Shown here: piece by piece, positions 17,686 through 27,057 of the stretch
Layout: every line of letters starts with the position of its first letter
How positions within the stretch are numbered: position 1 is the stretch's first letter
DNA from: Clostridiales bacterium
Lineage (GTDB): Bacteria > Bacillota > Clostridia > SK-Y3
Direction: 5' to 3'
Length of the DNA: 36,979 nucleotides
Assembly (NCBI GenBank): GCA_030156665.1
Contig: JASGMB010000005.1
Coordinates: 1 to 36,979 of the forward strand
Position numbers and translations under genes: made by a program
Notes under the pieces: model-generated
Database searches by the model: none
The model's input: the letters and a program-made list of their open reading frames with translations, nothing else
Told to the model about the DNA's origin: nothing

Positions 17686-18979
17686 ATGACACTGATTCTC
17701 TTTTTACTCTTGATTTCTTAGGCGTAGACTTTTTTAACGGCTTTTTATTTTCATTAATTATCAATTCAGGAGATTTTTTCTCTGTAATACAATCTGCATG
17801 TATAATACATTTTTCAATATTATTTTCTGAAGGAATATTAAACATTACGTCCAACATAATCTCTTCCAGAATAGCTCTTAATCCGCGCGCTCCCGTATTG
17901 CGTTCTATCGCTTTGTTAGCAATAGCCTCTAAAGCTTCAGAATCAAATTCAAGCAATACATCATCAAGCTCAAATAGCTTTTGATATTGTTTTACAAGCG
18001 CGTTTTTAGGCTCAGTAAGTATCTGAATTAAAGCATCTTTATCTAAAGAGTTTAATGATACGATGACTGGTAATCTACCGACAAACTCAGGAATTAGTCC
18101 GAATTTCAACAAATCTTGTGGAAGAATATGTTTGAGAATTTCTCCAACATCTTTTTCTTTTTGGCTTTCTATTTCGGCACCAAAACCCATCGCTTTTTTA
18201 CCAATTCTATTTTGAATGATTTTATCAATACCATCAAATGCTCCACCGCAAATAAAAAGTATATTAGTAGTATCAATTTGAATAAATTCTTGATGTGGAT
18301 GCTTTCTACCACCCTGAGGAGGTACAGATGCAATTGTACCTTCTAAAATTTTTAATAATGCCTGCTGCACCCCTTCTCCACTCACATCCCTTGTAATGGA
18401 TGGATTTTCTGATTTTCTTGCAACTTTATCTATCTCATCAATGTATATTATACCTTTTTCAGCCTGCTCTATATCGTAATCAGCAGCTTGAATCAGTTTT
18501 AGAAGAATATTTTCAACATCTTCCCCTACATAACCCGCTTCTGTCAATGATGTAGCATCGGCGATTGCAAAAGGTACATTGAGTATTCTAGCTAAAGTTT
18601 GAGCAAGAAGTGTTTTACCAGAACCGGTAGGTCCTAACATAACAATATTGCTCTTTTGCAGTTCGACGTCGCCTGATTTTACATCAGCATTGATGCGTTT
18701 GTAGTGATTATATACTGCAACAGCAAGATTTTTTTTAGCTTGCTCTTGCCCAATAACATATTGGTCCAATATCTCTTTTATTTCTTTAGGTTTTGGAATA
18801 TCACTCAATTCTACATCAACTTTGGCTTCTTCAAATTCCTCTTCAATAATCTCAGAACACAACTCTATACACTCATCACATATATATACACCGGGACCTG
18901 CAACCAATCTTTTGACCTGGTCTTGTGTCTTTCCACAAAAGGAGCATTTTAGTTGCTTCTTTTCGTCATATCTGGACAT
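17684..18979 (-). CDS. clpX: ATP-dependent Clp protease ATP-binding subunit ClpX
   Basis: An AAA+ unfoldase that feeds proteins to ClpP. The N-terminal zinc domain has four cysteines (C12, C15, C34, C37). Walker A GPTGSGKT is at 116-123, Walker [11 protein letters not shown] follows, and the pore loop GYVGEDVE is present. The ClpP-docking loop contains IGFG-like AMGFGAE (G-F-G preserved). The C-terminal sensor-2 region has [13 protein letters not shown]. The product has 431 residues, typical. It is 32 bp downstream of clpP, probably co-transcribed with tig and clpP, and ends at a strong terminator. The tail after ELIINENK is Lys/Ser-rich, a non-conserved extension. Confidence 0.98.
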   Translation of the reverse strand: MSRYDEKKQLKCSFCGKTQDQVKRLVAGPGVYICDECIELCSEIIEEEFEEAKVDVELSDIPKPKEIKEILDQYVIGQEQAKKNLAVAVYNHYKRINADVKSGDVELQKSNIVMLGPTGSGKTLLAQTLARILNVPFAIADATSLTEAGYVGEDVENILLKLIQAADYDIEQAEKGIIYIDEIDKVARKSENPSITRDVSGEGVQQALLKILEGTIASVPPQGGRKHPHQEFIQIDTTNILFICGGAFDGIDKIIQNRIGKKAMGFGAEIESQKEKDVGEILKHILPQDLLKFGLIPEFVGRLPVIVSLNSLDKDALIQILTEPKNALVKQYQKLFELDDVLLEFDSEALEAIANKAIERNTGARGLRAILEEIMLDVMFNIPSENNIEKCIIHADCITEKKSPELIINENKKPLKKSTPKKSRVKRESVS

Positions 18980-19011
18980 TTTTACACCTCTTCTTTTTAG
19001 GCATGATCTAT

Positions 19012-19593
19012 CTACCTTTTTGATATTACCTGGTCAACTATTCCATAAGCTTTTGCTTCTTCTGCTGACATAAAAAAGTCTCTGTCGGTGTCTCTTTCTA
19101 TTTTTTCTAAAGGTTGCCCTGTTCTTTCACTGAGAATTTTATTTATTCTATCTTTCATCTTTAAAATATGTTCTGCATGAATCTTAATATCTGCCGCTTG
19201 CCCTCTTGCACCACCTAAAGGTTGATGAATCATAATTTCACTGTTAGGTAATGCAAATCTTTTACCTTTAGCACCAGCAGTTAGCAAAAATGCGCCCATG
19301 CTAGCTGCCATACCTATACAAATAGTAGATACATCCGGCTTAATATACTGCATCGTATCATAAATTGCAAATCCTGCAGTTACCGAACCTCCCGGACTGT
19401 TAATATAAAGGCTAATGTCTTTATCAGGATCATCAGCTTCTAAGAATAATAACTGAGCAACAACAAGACTTGCTGTTACATCATTTATTTCTTCTCCAAG
19501 AAAAATTATTCTCTCTTTTAAAAGACGTGAATAAATATCGTAAGATCTTTCACCTCTATTGGTTTGCTCTACTACTATTGGAACTAAACTCAT
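19012..19593 (-). CDS. clpP: ATP-dependent Clp protease proteolytic subunit ClpP
   Basis: The barrel-forming serine peptidase of the Clp protease. The catalytic triad is readable: Ser98 in GMAASMGA, His123 in MIHQPLGG and Asp172 in TDRDFFMS. At 193 residues it has the usual length, with the N-terminal [21 protein letters not shown] gate sequence. It lies between tig (68 bp upstream) and clpX (32 bp downstream). This tig-clpP-clpX arrangement allows co-expression of chaperone, peptidase and unfoldase. Confidence 0.98.
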   Translation of the reverse strand: MSLVPIVVEQTNRGERSYDIYSRLLKERIIFLGEEINDVTASLVVAQLLFLEADDPDKDISLYINSPGGSVTAGFAIYDTMQYIKPDVSTICIGMAASMGAFLLTAGAKGKRFALPNSEIMIHQPLGGARGQAADIKIHAEHILKMKDRINKILSERTGQPLEKIERDTDRDFFMSAEEAKAYGIVDQVISKR

Positions 19594-19661
19594 TTATGCC
19601 ACTCCTTTACAGTGTTTATAGCTCATAAGGCTTCTAGAAGAGAGAATCCTCTTCTAAAGAC

Positions 19662-20948
19662 TTACTTTACTTTTGCATTTTGTACTAACATTTCAACTGT
19701 TTTGCTTATAGCTAGCTCATTTTTAATAGAATCAATATCTTCAGGTCTTAAAATATTCTTAAATTTGTCCACTTCCATTTTATAATTTTCTGCAAGCCTT
19801 TCCAATTCTTTGTTAACTTCTTCTTCAGATGCTTCAATCTCTTCAACTTTTCCTATTTTTTCAAGAACAAGAGAAGTCTTTACTTGGTTTGCCGCTTGCT
19901 CTTTAAATTGTTCTCTAAATTTAGTCATGTCTGATCCTGTAAGCTCTAAATATTTTTCGAGGTCTAATCCTTGCCCTTTTAGTCTAAAATCAAAATCTCT
20001 TGCCATATGGTCGATTTGATGCTCTATCATTACATCTGGAATATCGACGGTAGCATTTTCAACCACCTTGCTGATAACAGCATTTTCCAAATCGTGCTTT
20101 GCTCTATGTTCAGCAGATTCTGTTAATTTATTTTTTATATCTTCTTTAAGTTCATCAAGTGTATTAAATTCACTTACATCCTTAGCAAACTCATCGTCTA
20201 ACTCAGGAAGTTCTTTAAACTTTATTTGATTAATCTTTACTTTAAATACAGCAGGCTTTCCAGCTAATTCCTTCACATGATAATCTTCAGGGAAAGTCAC
20301 ATTTACATCAAATTCTTCCCCTATATTTTTTCCGATTATCTGATCTTCAAAACCTGGAATAAACTGCCCTGAACCTATTTCTAGGCTGTAATCCGTCGCT
20401 TTTCCTCCTTCAAATGGCTGGTCGTCTACAAAACCTTCAAAATTGATTACAGCGGTATCTCCTGATTGGACTGGCCTATCCTCAATCGTTATCAATCTTG
20501 CATTTTTCTCTTGCATCTTTTTTAGTTCTTGCTGAACATCGTCTTCTGTTACATTATACTCGATTTTATTTATTTCTATACCTTTGTATTCACCCAAATC
20601 AACTTCTGGTTTTACTGTTACTTTAGCTGTAAAAATTAAATTTTGATTATTACCAATTTGTTTTATGTCAATTTCCGGACGATCTACCGGTTCTATATTG
20701 GTTTGTGCTACTGCTTCATCATATGCTTCAGGGCAAATAAAGTTTATGGCATCCTCATAAAAAATTCCTTCTCCATAGTATGTTTCAATAATTTTACGAG
20801 GCGCTTTGCCTTTTCTAAATCCCGGAATATTGAATTTTTTTACATTTTTTTTATAAGACTTCTGCATACCTTCTTCAAATTTAGCTGCATCAACTTCTAT
20901 TTCTAGTTGTACACTATTTTTCTCTAACTGTTCTAATTTTACATTCAT
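19662..20948 (-). CDS. tig: Trigger factor (ribosome-associated chaperone)
   Basis: A peptidyl-prolyl isomerase and chaperone that binds nascent chains at the ribosome exit. The N-terminal ribosome-binding domain contains the signature GFRKGKAPRKIIE (about residues 44-56). The FKBP-like domain follows (about 155-245, with GDTAVINFEGFVDDQPFEGGKA). A long helical C-terminal domain completes the 428 residues, the standard length. It is the first gene of the tig-clpP-clpX transcript and has a near-consensus promoter about 140 bp upstream. Confidence 0.98.
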   Translation of the reverse strand: MNVKLEQLEKNSVQLEIEVDAAKFEEGMQKSYKKNVKKFNIPGFRKGKAPRKIIETYYGEGIFYEDAINFICPEAYDEAVAQTNIEPVDRPEIDIKQIGNNQNLIFTAKVTVKPEVDLGEYKGIEINKIEYNVTEDDVQQELKKMQEKNARLITIEDRPVQSGDTAVINFEGFVDDQPFEGGKATDYSLEIGSGQFIPGFEDQIIGKNIGEEFDVNVTFPEDYHVKELAGKPAVFKVKINQIKFKELPELDDEFAKDVSEFNTLDELKEDIKNKLTESAEHRAKHDLENAVISKVVENATVDIPDVMIEHQIDHMARDFDFRLKGQGLDLEKYLELTGSDMTKFREQFKEQAANQVKTSLVLEKIGKVEEIEASEEEVNKELERLAENYKMEVDKFKNILRPEDIDSIKNELAISKTVEMLVQNAKVK

Positions 20949-21086
20949 TTACTTCTTAGTCCTCCTTGATAATTTTTCTTATGTATATATTAAACACCCA
21001 ATCGGATGAATTCTATATAATTATAACAATTATAACCACAATAACCATTACATTATAGCATAATAAACCTTGGAATTCCAATATCT

Positions 21087-21115
21087 ATTATGATAAATTT
21101 AAGAGAAAATGTCAA
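21087..21115 (-). promoter_or_regulatory. Candidate sigma-A promoter for tig-clpP-clpX
   Basis: On the minus strand, a perfect TTGACA (21110-21115) and CATAAT (21087-21092) with 17 bases between. It begins 6 bp beyond the stop codon of the upstream metallophosphoesterase gene, leaving a leader of about 135 bases. No CIRCE or CtsR site was seen nearby. Confidence 0.65.
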
Positions 21116-21121
21116 TTCCAT

Positions 21122-21829
21122 TTAATCTTTTAATTTAAGTGGTCGGAAATTTATATAATCACAAGCAACCAAATAAAATTGTATCCCTTCATATTCACCT
21201 ATTAGTGCATTTCTTTGAGAATTTGCATGAAGATGTCCATAAATACAAGTTTTAACACCATATTTTTTCAATAATTTAATAAAACCTGATTGCATATCTC
21301 TATATCGATTCACAGGTGGATAATGAAGCGCAACTATAATTTCACTTGGATTGTACTTTAACCCCTGCTGTATAGATAACTCCAATCTATGTAATTCTCT
21401 TAAGTATATTTTTTCATCTTCTTTTGAAAACTCATCAGAACCGGGACAATTCCACCCTCTCGTCCCACAAATTGCAATATCTTTATATAATATGCTGTTA
21501 TTATATAAAAAAACGATTTTATCAAAATTGTGCTGCTTAATATATTGATTTAATTTACTTACAGTTGACCACCAATAATCATGATTGCCTTTCATTATAA
21601 CCTTTATACCCGGCAACTGGTTTATATATTCAAAATCTTTATATATTTGCTCAAGGTATGTTGCCCATGAAATGTCTCCAGGCACCAATACGTAGTCTCC
21701 ATCACTTACTTCTTCAATCCAATGACTTTTAATTTTATCCATATAACTATCCCATATGTCCCCAAAAACGTCCATAGGCTTGTCAATGCTTAGCGATAAA
21801 TGTAAATCAGATAATGCAAATAGTGCCAT
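21122..21829 (-). CDS. Calcineurin-like metallophosphoesterase
   Basis: A two-metal phosphoesterase, 235 residues from the ATG at MALFALSDLHL. All five core motifs are present: SDLHL (metal Asp and His), PGDISWA, KGNHDYWW, ALHYPPV and YGHLHA. The substrate is unknown; family members act on nucleotides, phosphodiesters or phosphoproteins. The insert CGTRGWNCPGSDEF is characteristic of a Firmicute subgroup. The alternative TTG start 18 bases upstream has no better ribosome site, and the site for the ATG is weak (GGGG). Alone on its transcript, immediately upstream of the tig promoter. Confidence 0.9.
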   Translation of the reverse strand: MALFALSDLHLSLSIDKPMDVFGDIWDSYMDKIKSHWIEEVSDGDYVLVPGDISWATYLEQIYKDFEYINQLPGIKVIMKGNHDYWWSTVSKLNQYIKQHNFDKIVFLYNNSILYKDIAICGTRGWNCPGSDEFSKEDEKIYLRELHRLELSIQQGLKYNPSEIIVALHYPPVNRYRDMQSGFIKLLKKYGVKTCIYGHLHANSQRNALIGEYEGIQFYLVACDYINFRPLKLKD

Positions 21830-21974
21830 ACTTTTATTTAACCCCAAATCTTTTATTTATAGAAGAATCTTTGATTCTAAAACCCGGCCATAAACTCCGA
21901 GGTATTTTATAATGCATTAGATTTTTTAATAACAGCTTAATTGTTCAATCATACATTATATACTATTAAATACG

Positions 21975-22008
21975 AAAAAAAAAGACTAAAGTGTACACTT
22001 TAGTCTTT
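21975..22008 (-). terminator. Terminator after the 48-residue gene
   Basis: A 28-base perfect palindrome (21981-22008) centred on GTGTACAC, with flanking A/T runs. On the minus strand it is followed by an eight-T run and lies 13 bp after the small gene stop codon. Confidence 0.85.
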
Positions 22009-22021
22009 AAAAGTATTACCT

Positions 22022-22168
22022 TTATAAAACTTTTCTTGGTCTATATCCCCCTTCTCCAGTCATATTTTTAATTTCTTTTTCAGACTTTTTATAAAATTTT
22101 TGTATATAGGCTTTATTGCCCGGTAAATTTTCATCCCAACGTTGCTTATCTTTAATATTATCTTTCAT
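22022..22168 (-). CDS. Small basic protein of unknown function, 48 residues
   Basis: Starts MKDNIKDKQRWDENLPGN and ends MTGEGGYRPRKVL, with a strong ribosome site (GAGGTGATTTT before the ATG) and a dedicated terminator 13 bp downstream. The protein is Lys/Arg-rich, mostly helical in its middle (AYIQKFYKKSEKEIKNM), with no membrane segment. I do not recognise the family. A good ribosome site and perfect terminator bracketing a short frame make it likely to be a real gene; the gene upstream (thrC) has its own terminator, so it is probably transcribed alone. Confidence 0.62.
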   Translation of the reverse strand: MKDNIKDKQRWDENLPGNKAYIQKFYKKSEKEIKNMTGEGGYRPRKVL

Positions 22169-22257
22169 AAAATCACCTCATAGTGATATTATTTGAAATT
22201 TTCTAACAAATTATTATATCTTTCCTTAATATATAAAAAAATTAACCTCAATAACAA

Positions 22258-22287
22258 AAAACTGACCTAAGTATTTAGGTCAGTTTT
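22258..22287 (-). terminator. Terminator after thrC
   Basis: A 13-bp stem (22258-22270 with 22275-22287) and a 4-base loop, with A/T-rich ends, located 6 bp after the thrC stop codon. Confidence 0.85.
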
Positions 22288-22292
22288 CAACA

Positions 22293-23795
22293 TTATTTTA
22301 AATCCAATACATCACTTACGATATTCTTCATTTCTGTTTTGTTACACTTCTTATGATGTAAAATTACCTTATTTTGCAATTCTGCTAAAGATTTTGGAAT
22401 TCTTGAACCACTTTTTTGAGAAAGCATTTCTAAAAGTTCAAACTCTGTCTTACCTTGAATATCTTCCGGTGCTGCAAGAGCGCTTAAGACACTTTCATTA
22501 AACTTAAAAGGACTTGCTGTAGAAGCAATGATTGTCTTAGTATCATCGCCTGTCTCTTTTACATACTGGTCATACACATGCTTTCCTACTGCCGTATGCG
22601 TATCAATCACATAACTATAATTCATTTCGGTATCTTTTATTGTTTGAGATGTTGCTTGGTCATCACAATATCCAGCCCAAAATATCTCTTTAATCTTTTT
22701 CTTGGTAATATCAGGAATCTCGTATCTACCGTTATCTTTTAACTCTTCCATCCACTGTTTTACTCTTATATGGTCATGTCCTGTGACTTCAAATAATAAC
22801 CTCTCCAAATTACTGGATATTAAAATATCCATAGAAGGAGATATCGTAGTTTTAAATTCTCTATTTCTATCATATACTCCTTTTTTGATAAAATCAGTAA
22901 GGACATTGTTCTCATTAGAAGCACATATTAATTTATTGATTGGTAAACCCATTTCTCTAGCATAATAAGCTGCTAAAATATTCCCAAAGTTTCCGGTAGG
23001 AACCACAATATTTATTTTTTCTTCCGGTTTAATTTCTTCATTTTTAACAAGATCACCATAAGCAGAAAAGTAATAAATAATTTGGGGTACTAATCTTCCC
23101 CAATTGATAGAATTCGCTGACGATAATTTAAAATTATTTTTTTCTAACAGATGATTATATTCATCGTCAGTAAAAATTGTCTTTACCCCGTTCTGTGCAT
23201 CATCAAAGTTTCCTTCAACAGCAACTACATTTACATTATTCCCTTCTTGTGTAATCATTTGGAGTTTTTGAATCTCACTAACACCATTCTCAGGATAAAA
23301 TACAATAATTTTCGTTCCTTTTACATCTTTAAAACCTTCTAATGCTGCCTTCCCTGTATCACCTGAAGTAGCCACTAAAATCACTATTTCTTTATCTTCA
23401 CCTGTTTTTAAGGCGGATGTTGTTAATAAATGTGGAAGAATTTGAAGTGCCATATCTTTAAATGCACAAGTCGGTCCATGCCACAACTCAAGAAAATATA
23501 TATTGTCTGTTAACTTATATATAGGTGCAATATTTTCTGTTTCAAATTTTTCTTTATTATAAGCCTTATTTACACATTCTTTAATCTCGTCAGAGGTAAA
23601 ATCGGTCAAAAACAATTTAAGTATTTCCACTGCTCGCGCATTATAACTCATATTTGCTAAATCTATAATATTACTAGATAAAAGTTTAGGAACTTCCTGA
23701 GGCACAAATAGTCCTCCATCAGGAGAAATCCCAAGTTTAATAGCCTCAGCAGATTTCACAAGTATATTTTTATCTCTAGTGCTTTGATATAGCAT
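22293..23795 (-). CDS. thrC: Threonine synthase
   Basis: A PLP enzyme converting O-phosphohomoserine to threonine, the last step of the pathway. The PLP lysine is Lys113 in GPTCAFKDMALQ; the phosphate-binding VATSGDTGKAAL and the GNFGN loop in VVPTGNFGNILAAYY follow. The start at MLYQSTRDKN has a GGAGG site 7 bases upstream; longer in-frame readings add a spurious hydrophobic N terminus. The 500-residue length fits the clostridial/proteobacterial long-form enzyme with the N-terminal helical domain. It stands alone, without hom or thrB beside it. No T-box or other leader was seen, so regulation is unclear. Confidence 0.96.
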   Translation of the reverse strand: MLYQSTRDKNILVKSAEAIKLGISPDGGLFVPQEVPKLLSSNIIDLANMSYNARAVEILKLFLTDFTSDEIKECVNKAYNKEKFETENIAPIYKLTDNIYFLELWHGPTCAFKDMALQILPHLLTTSALKTGEDKEIVILVATSGDTGKAALEGFKDVKGTKIIVFYPENGVSEIQKLQMITQEGNNVNVVAVEGNFDDAQNGVKTIFTDDEYNHLLEKNNFKLSSANSINWGRLVPQIIYYFSAYGDLVKNEEIKPEEKINIVVPTGNFGNILAAYYAREMGLPINKLICASNENNVLTDFIKKGVYDRNREFKTTISPSMDILISSNLERLLFEVTGHDHIRVKQWMEELKDNGRYEIPDITKKKIKEIFWAGYCDDQATSQTIKDTEMNYSYVIDTHTAVGKHVYDQYVKETGDDTKTIIASTASPFKFNESVLSALAAPEDIQGKTEFELLEMLSQKSGSRIPKSLAELQNKVILHHKKCNKTEMKNIVSDVLDLK

Positions 23796-23875
23796 ACACC
23801 AACCTCCATAGAAAATAATTCTACAAACTCGTTCAATGCACAAATTACCAATTATTATATTCAGTAATATACATA

Positions 23876-23904
23876 ATAGTAATACAAATACGTACAATTG
23901 TAAA
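23876..23904 (-). promoter_or_regulatory. Candidate promoter for thrC
   Basis: On the minus strand TTTACA (23899-23904) and TACTAT (23876-23881) are 17 bases apart, about 80 bases before the start codon. Both boxes are one or two bases from consensus. Confidence 0.4.
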
Positions 23905-24015
23905 GCAAAAAAAGTCAGGCAGATTTAACAACCTACCTGTTATCCTAAAACACTGAATTTATAAAATTTTTAAATATACGTTCGTCATTAAGAACAAATC
24001 CCAAGGAAAGCTTAT

Positions 24016-24423
24016 TTACATGTACTGTTGTAAAAATGCTGGAACAGTCTTAGGGTCTCCACTAATTGTCATGGTAAATTCAATATTAAATTTATCTGAA
24101 ATCTTGTTAATGTCATTTAAAAATATTTCAAGGGAATCCATATCATCATTGACTATTTCAAAGAGGCCATCTATGTAAATTTTAGAAATATCAAAATTTT
24201 CAGAAATGATACCACAGAGAAAACCATAGAATACGCAGAAATCATTAATTTCAAATTCAGATGTATCTATAAATCTTATTTCATGATTTAATTCATACAT
24301 ATGATGATTATTATTATCAACAAACACGATATCTCCTGAATCCTGTGCTATCGAACTATTGGCTAACTCAATAAGTCTCTTAGTTTTACCGGTGCCCTTT
24401 TTGTCCATAATAACCTTTATCAT
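24016..24423 (-). CDS. Small P-loop protein of unknown function
   Basis: A 135-residue protein beginning MIKVIMDKKGTGKTKRLIELAN. The GTGKT motif preceded by a hydrophobic strand is a Walker A loop at residues 9-14. Later hydrophobic strands (DIVFVD, KIYIDGLFE) could supply a Walker B-like Asp in IYIDG. The C-terminal part ends in a strand with TMTISGDPKTVP. It is too short to be a full AAA or ABC ATPase. Similar small clostridial proteins are sometimes labelled PilT-like or ATP-binding; I do not know a function. A GGAGG site 9 bases before the ATG supports the start. It is flanked by thrC and the CstA-family gene without obvious linkage. Confidence 0.75.
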   Translation of the reverse strand: MIKVIMDKKGTGKTKRLIELANSSIAQDSGDIVFVDNNNHHMYELNHEIRFIDTSEFEINDFCVFYGFLCGIISENFDISKIYIDGLFEIVNDDMDSLEIFLNDINKISDKFNIEFTMTISGDPKTVPAFLQQYM

Positions 24424-24641
24424 TTTACATTTCCTCCTTTTTAATTAAAGAGTTATATAATTTAAAGATACTATATTTTTACCCTAATTTCAAGGATGTA
24501 TATCAATTTTGTTAAAAATTATAATATTATAGGCTATCCTTTTTGTTCAAAATGCAACACATTCAAAATGATCGATAAATTAACTAGATGATATTACTGA
24601 AACAATTACCAAACTTAATAATTAAGTGATTTGTAAAATGA

Positions 24642-24685
24642 AAAGAGATGGTTTATTTTCAATCATTAAACCACCTCTTTTTTTG
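24642..24685. terminator. Terminator after the CstA-family gene
   Basis: A 14-bp stem with one G-U pair (24642-24655 with 24667-24680) and an 11-base loop. There is a T run on the plus side and an A/T-rich tail on the minus side; the position suits the end of the minus-strand carrier gene. Confidence 0.65.
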
Positions 24686-24717
24686 CTTTTTTATTAATTG
24701 AGTGCAAAATGGAAGGA

Positions 24718-26148
24718 TTAAGCGTTTATAGACTTTGCTCCAACATCCTTTTGCTTCTTAGAAGCTTTAGCCATAAACAGTATAAAGACTACAATGGCTA
24801 CAATTATACCACCTGGGTATGCAATAGCGGTGGATAATTTAAATCCTTCAGGAGCTTGCATAATATACGTTGCACTTACTGCCGTCATAAATACTGCCGG
24901 TATAGTGGTAATCCAATGTAATTTATTATATTTAATCAAATATGCCGAAGCAGCCCATAGCATTATCATTGCCAGTGTTTGGTTAGACCAAGCAAAGTAT
25001 CTCCATATAATGTTAAAATCGATTTGACTTAACCCAATGCCTATAGCTAATAACGGTACAGCAATATATAGTCTGTTGCGTACATTTTTTTGTCCAAAAT
25101 TAAACGCATCTGCTATGGTCAACCTTGCACTTCTAAAAGCAGTATCTCCCGAAGTGATTGGACATGCAATAACTCCTAGTACTGCCAGTATACCACCTAC
25201 CATTCCCAGTACTGATGTTGATACTGTATGCACTACAGCACCTTGCCCACCTTTAGCCATAGCTGCCATTAAACCTTCACTTCCGTTAAAAAATGCCATC
25301 GCAGCTGCTGCCCATATTAAGGCAATGATACCTTCTGCAATCATAGCACCATAAAAGACTTTTCTGCCATATTTTTCATTGGTTACACATCTTGCCATCA
25401 TTGGAGATTGTGTTGCATGAAAACCACTAATAGCGCCACAAGCAATGGTAACAAATAATAGTGACCAGATCGGTAATCCTTTAGGATGAGCATTTACAAA
25501 AACACTTCCGGGAATTGTATAACCTTTTAGCACAAGGCCTCCGCCTATTCCTAGTGCCATAATTAAAAGAACCGCGCCAAACAATGGATATATTTTACCA
25601 ATGATTTTGTCTATAGGTAATATTGTTGCAAAAAAATAGTAAACAATAATAAGGATAAGCCAAAAATTCGTATTAAGAGAATTGGGCGTCAAACTTGCTA
25701 ATAATTTTGCCGGACCAGTCATAAATACTGTTCCAACCAATATCAAAAGTACCACAGAAAACACTCTCATAACCTGTCTTATTCCATCACCGAGATAAAT
25801 ACCAACAATCTCCGATACACTCGCACCATTATGTCTTATAGAAAGCATCCCAGAGAAGAAATCATGTACCGCCCCAGCAAATATACAACCAAAAACAATC
25901 CATAAAAATGCTGCAGGTCCAAACAATGCTCCTGCAATTGCCCCGAAAATAGGTCCTAGTCCTGCAATGTTAAGCAGCTGAATTAAAAAAATTTTCTTCC
26001 AATCCATAGGTTCATAATCTACGCCATCTTTTAATTCAACGGCCGGTGTAGCTCTTTCGGCGTCAATACCAAAAACCTTTTCTACAAACTTACCATAAAT
26101 CAGATAGCCTACTATAAGCAGGACAATAGAAATTAAAAATAACCCCAT
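24718..26148 (-). CDS. cstA: CstA-family carbon starvation / pyruvate-peptide transporter
   Basis: A membrane carrier of about 14 helices in 476 residues, the short form of the CstA family (long forms such as E. coli CstA and BtsT are about 700). The CstA signature is present: YEPMDWKKIFLIQLLNIAGLGPIFG, with the conserved GPI-G loop, and the following GAVHDFFSGMLSIRHNG. E. coli CstA and BtsT are known to take up pyruvate, and CstA has also been linked to peptides. The start at MGLFLISIVLL has an AAGGGGG site about 8 bases away. It lies immediately downstream of a LytS/LytTR pair, separated by a terminator, an arrangement recalling control of btsT by BtsSR. Confidence 0.92.
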   Translation of the reverse strand: MGLFLISIVLLIVGYLIYGKFVEKVFGIDAERATPAVELKDGVDYEPMDWKKIFLIQLLNIAGLGPIFGAIAGALFGPAAFLWIVFGCIFAGAVHDFFSGMLSIRHNGASVSEIVGIYLGDGIRQVMRVFSVVLLILVGTVFMTGPAKLLASLTPNSLNTNFWLILIIVYYFFATILPIDKIIGKIYPLFGAVLLIMALGIGGGLVLKGYTIPGSVFVNAHPKGLPIWSLLFVTIACGAISGFHATQSPMMARCVTNEKYGRKVFYGAMIAEGIIALIWAAAAMAFFNGSEGLMAAMAKGGQGAVVHTVSTSVLGMVGGILAVLGVIACPITSGDTAFRSARLTIADAFNFGQKNVRNRLYIAVPLLAIGIGLSQIDFNIIWRYFAWSNQTLAMIMLWAASAYLIKYNKLHWITTIPAVFMTAVSATYIMQAPEGFKLSTAIAYPGGIIVAIVVFILFMAKASKKQKDVGAKSINA

Positions 26149-26221
26149 AATGCCGTACCCCCTTAGAATTATCATTACTTTTATTATACTACTGCAATGC
26201 CGTTTCTTAGTTTTAGGCGAA

Positions 26222-26262
26222 CAAAATGCAAAGATCCGGGTACCAAACACCCGGATCTTTGC
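26222..26262 (-). terminator. Terminator between the LytTR regulator and the CstA-family gene
   Basis: A 14-bp GC-containing perfect stem (26228-26241 with 26249-26262) with a 7-base loop, followed on the minus strand by ATTTTGTT. It separates the regulator operon from the carrier, so the carrier should have its own promoter in the roughly 80 bases that follow. Confidence 0.82.
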
Positions 26263-26289
26263 ACCAAATGTATTTTACTATTTTTAATG

Positions 26290-27057
26290 TTACATTCCTA
26301 TGATCTGTTTAAATGATTTTATTTGATTTCTAGCAACAGGTATTTTATTTTTTTCATAACCTTTCATCACAACGCTTAGATTATTGTTGAACCAAATCCC
26401 TACTTCTTTTATATGATTAAGGTTAACGATATAACTCCTGTGAACTTTAAAAAAATACCTGTCAGCTAACTTTTTTTCCAATTCCCCAAAAGCAATTGTG
26501 CATTCGTATTGATTTGATATTGTATAAATCAACGTATGTTTACGTTGAGCTTCTACATATACAATATCACTTTTGTCAACTAATATAAATCTCTCATTCG
26601 CCCATATACCTATTTTATCACCAATCCCTTTATCCTCTTGAATGGCAGTAATAGCGTTAAATATATCCTCATTTTGAACATCTTTATTATTAAGTAAATG
26701 ATGTATTTTATTTATGGTAACACGAATTCGTTCCTCAGAAAAAGGTTTTAAAATATAATCAATAGCATTTATTTCAAAAGCCTCCACTGCATATTCATCA
26801 TATGCAGTAGCAAATATAATGATAGGGGAAAAGCCTTGCTTTAGTATTTTTTTTGCACATTCCAATCCGCTCATACCGTACATATGGATATCTAAAAACA
26901 ATACATCTGGTTTTAGAGTATTGCATAGCTGTACAGCTTCTTCCCCTGTTTGACCTCTACCTATAATTTTAATGTTCCTATCTTCTTTTACCAGCAGATA
27001 TTCCAATTCGTCTCTAGCAGGAATCTCGTCATCCACAATAACTGCTCGAATGATCAC
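26290..27057 (-). CDS. LytTR-family response regulator
   Basis: A 255-residue regulator: receiver domain (about 1-120) with acidic pocket VDDE near the start, phosphoacceptor Asp in VLFLDIHMYG and the Lys of YILKPFSEE; then a LytTR DNA-binding domain (about 150-250, with VDKSDIVYVEAQRKHTLIYT and FFKVHRSYIVNLNHI). The start is a GTG overlapping the kinase stop codon (TAGTG); the ribosome site AAGGAGGG is inside the kinase gene. This one-base overlap indicates translational coupling. It probably binds direct repeats upstream of target genes; the neighbouring CstA-family gene is the obvious candidate. Relatives: LytR, YpdB, BtsR. Confidence 0.94.
   Translation of the reverse strand: MIIRAVIVDDEIPARDELEYLLVKEDRNIKIIGRGQTGEEAVQLCNTLKPDVLFLDIHMYGMSGLECAKKILKQGFSPIIIFATAYDEYAVEAFEINAIDYILKPFSEERIRVTINKIHHLLNNKDVQNEDIFNAITAIQEDKGIGDKIGIWANERFILVDKSDIVYVEAQRKHTLIYTISNQYECTIAFGELEKKLADRYFFKVHRSYIVNLNHIKEVGIWFNNNLSVVMKGYEKNKIPVARNQIKSFKQIIGM

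Noticed and set aside
18704-19073. Two hydrophobic plus-strand frames antisense to clpX and clpP
   Set aside because: Both lie opposite strongly conserved genes and have no start signals.
23796-23930. T-box or threonine leader before thrC
   Set aside because: No GGTGGTACCGCG-type core, no leader peptide with Thr codons and no terminator hairpin before the start.
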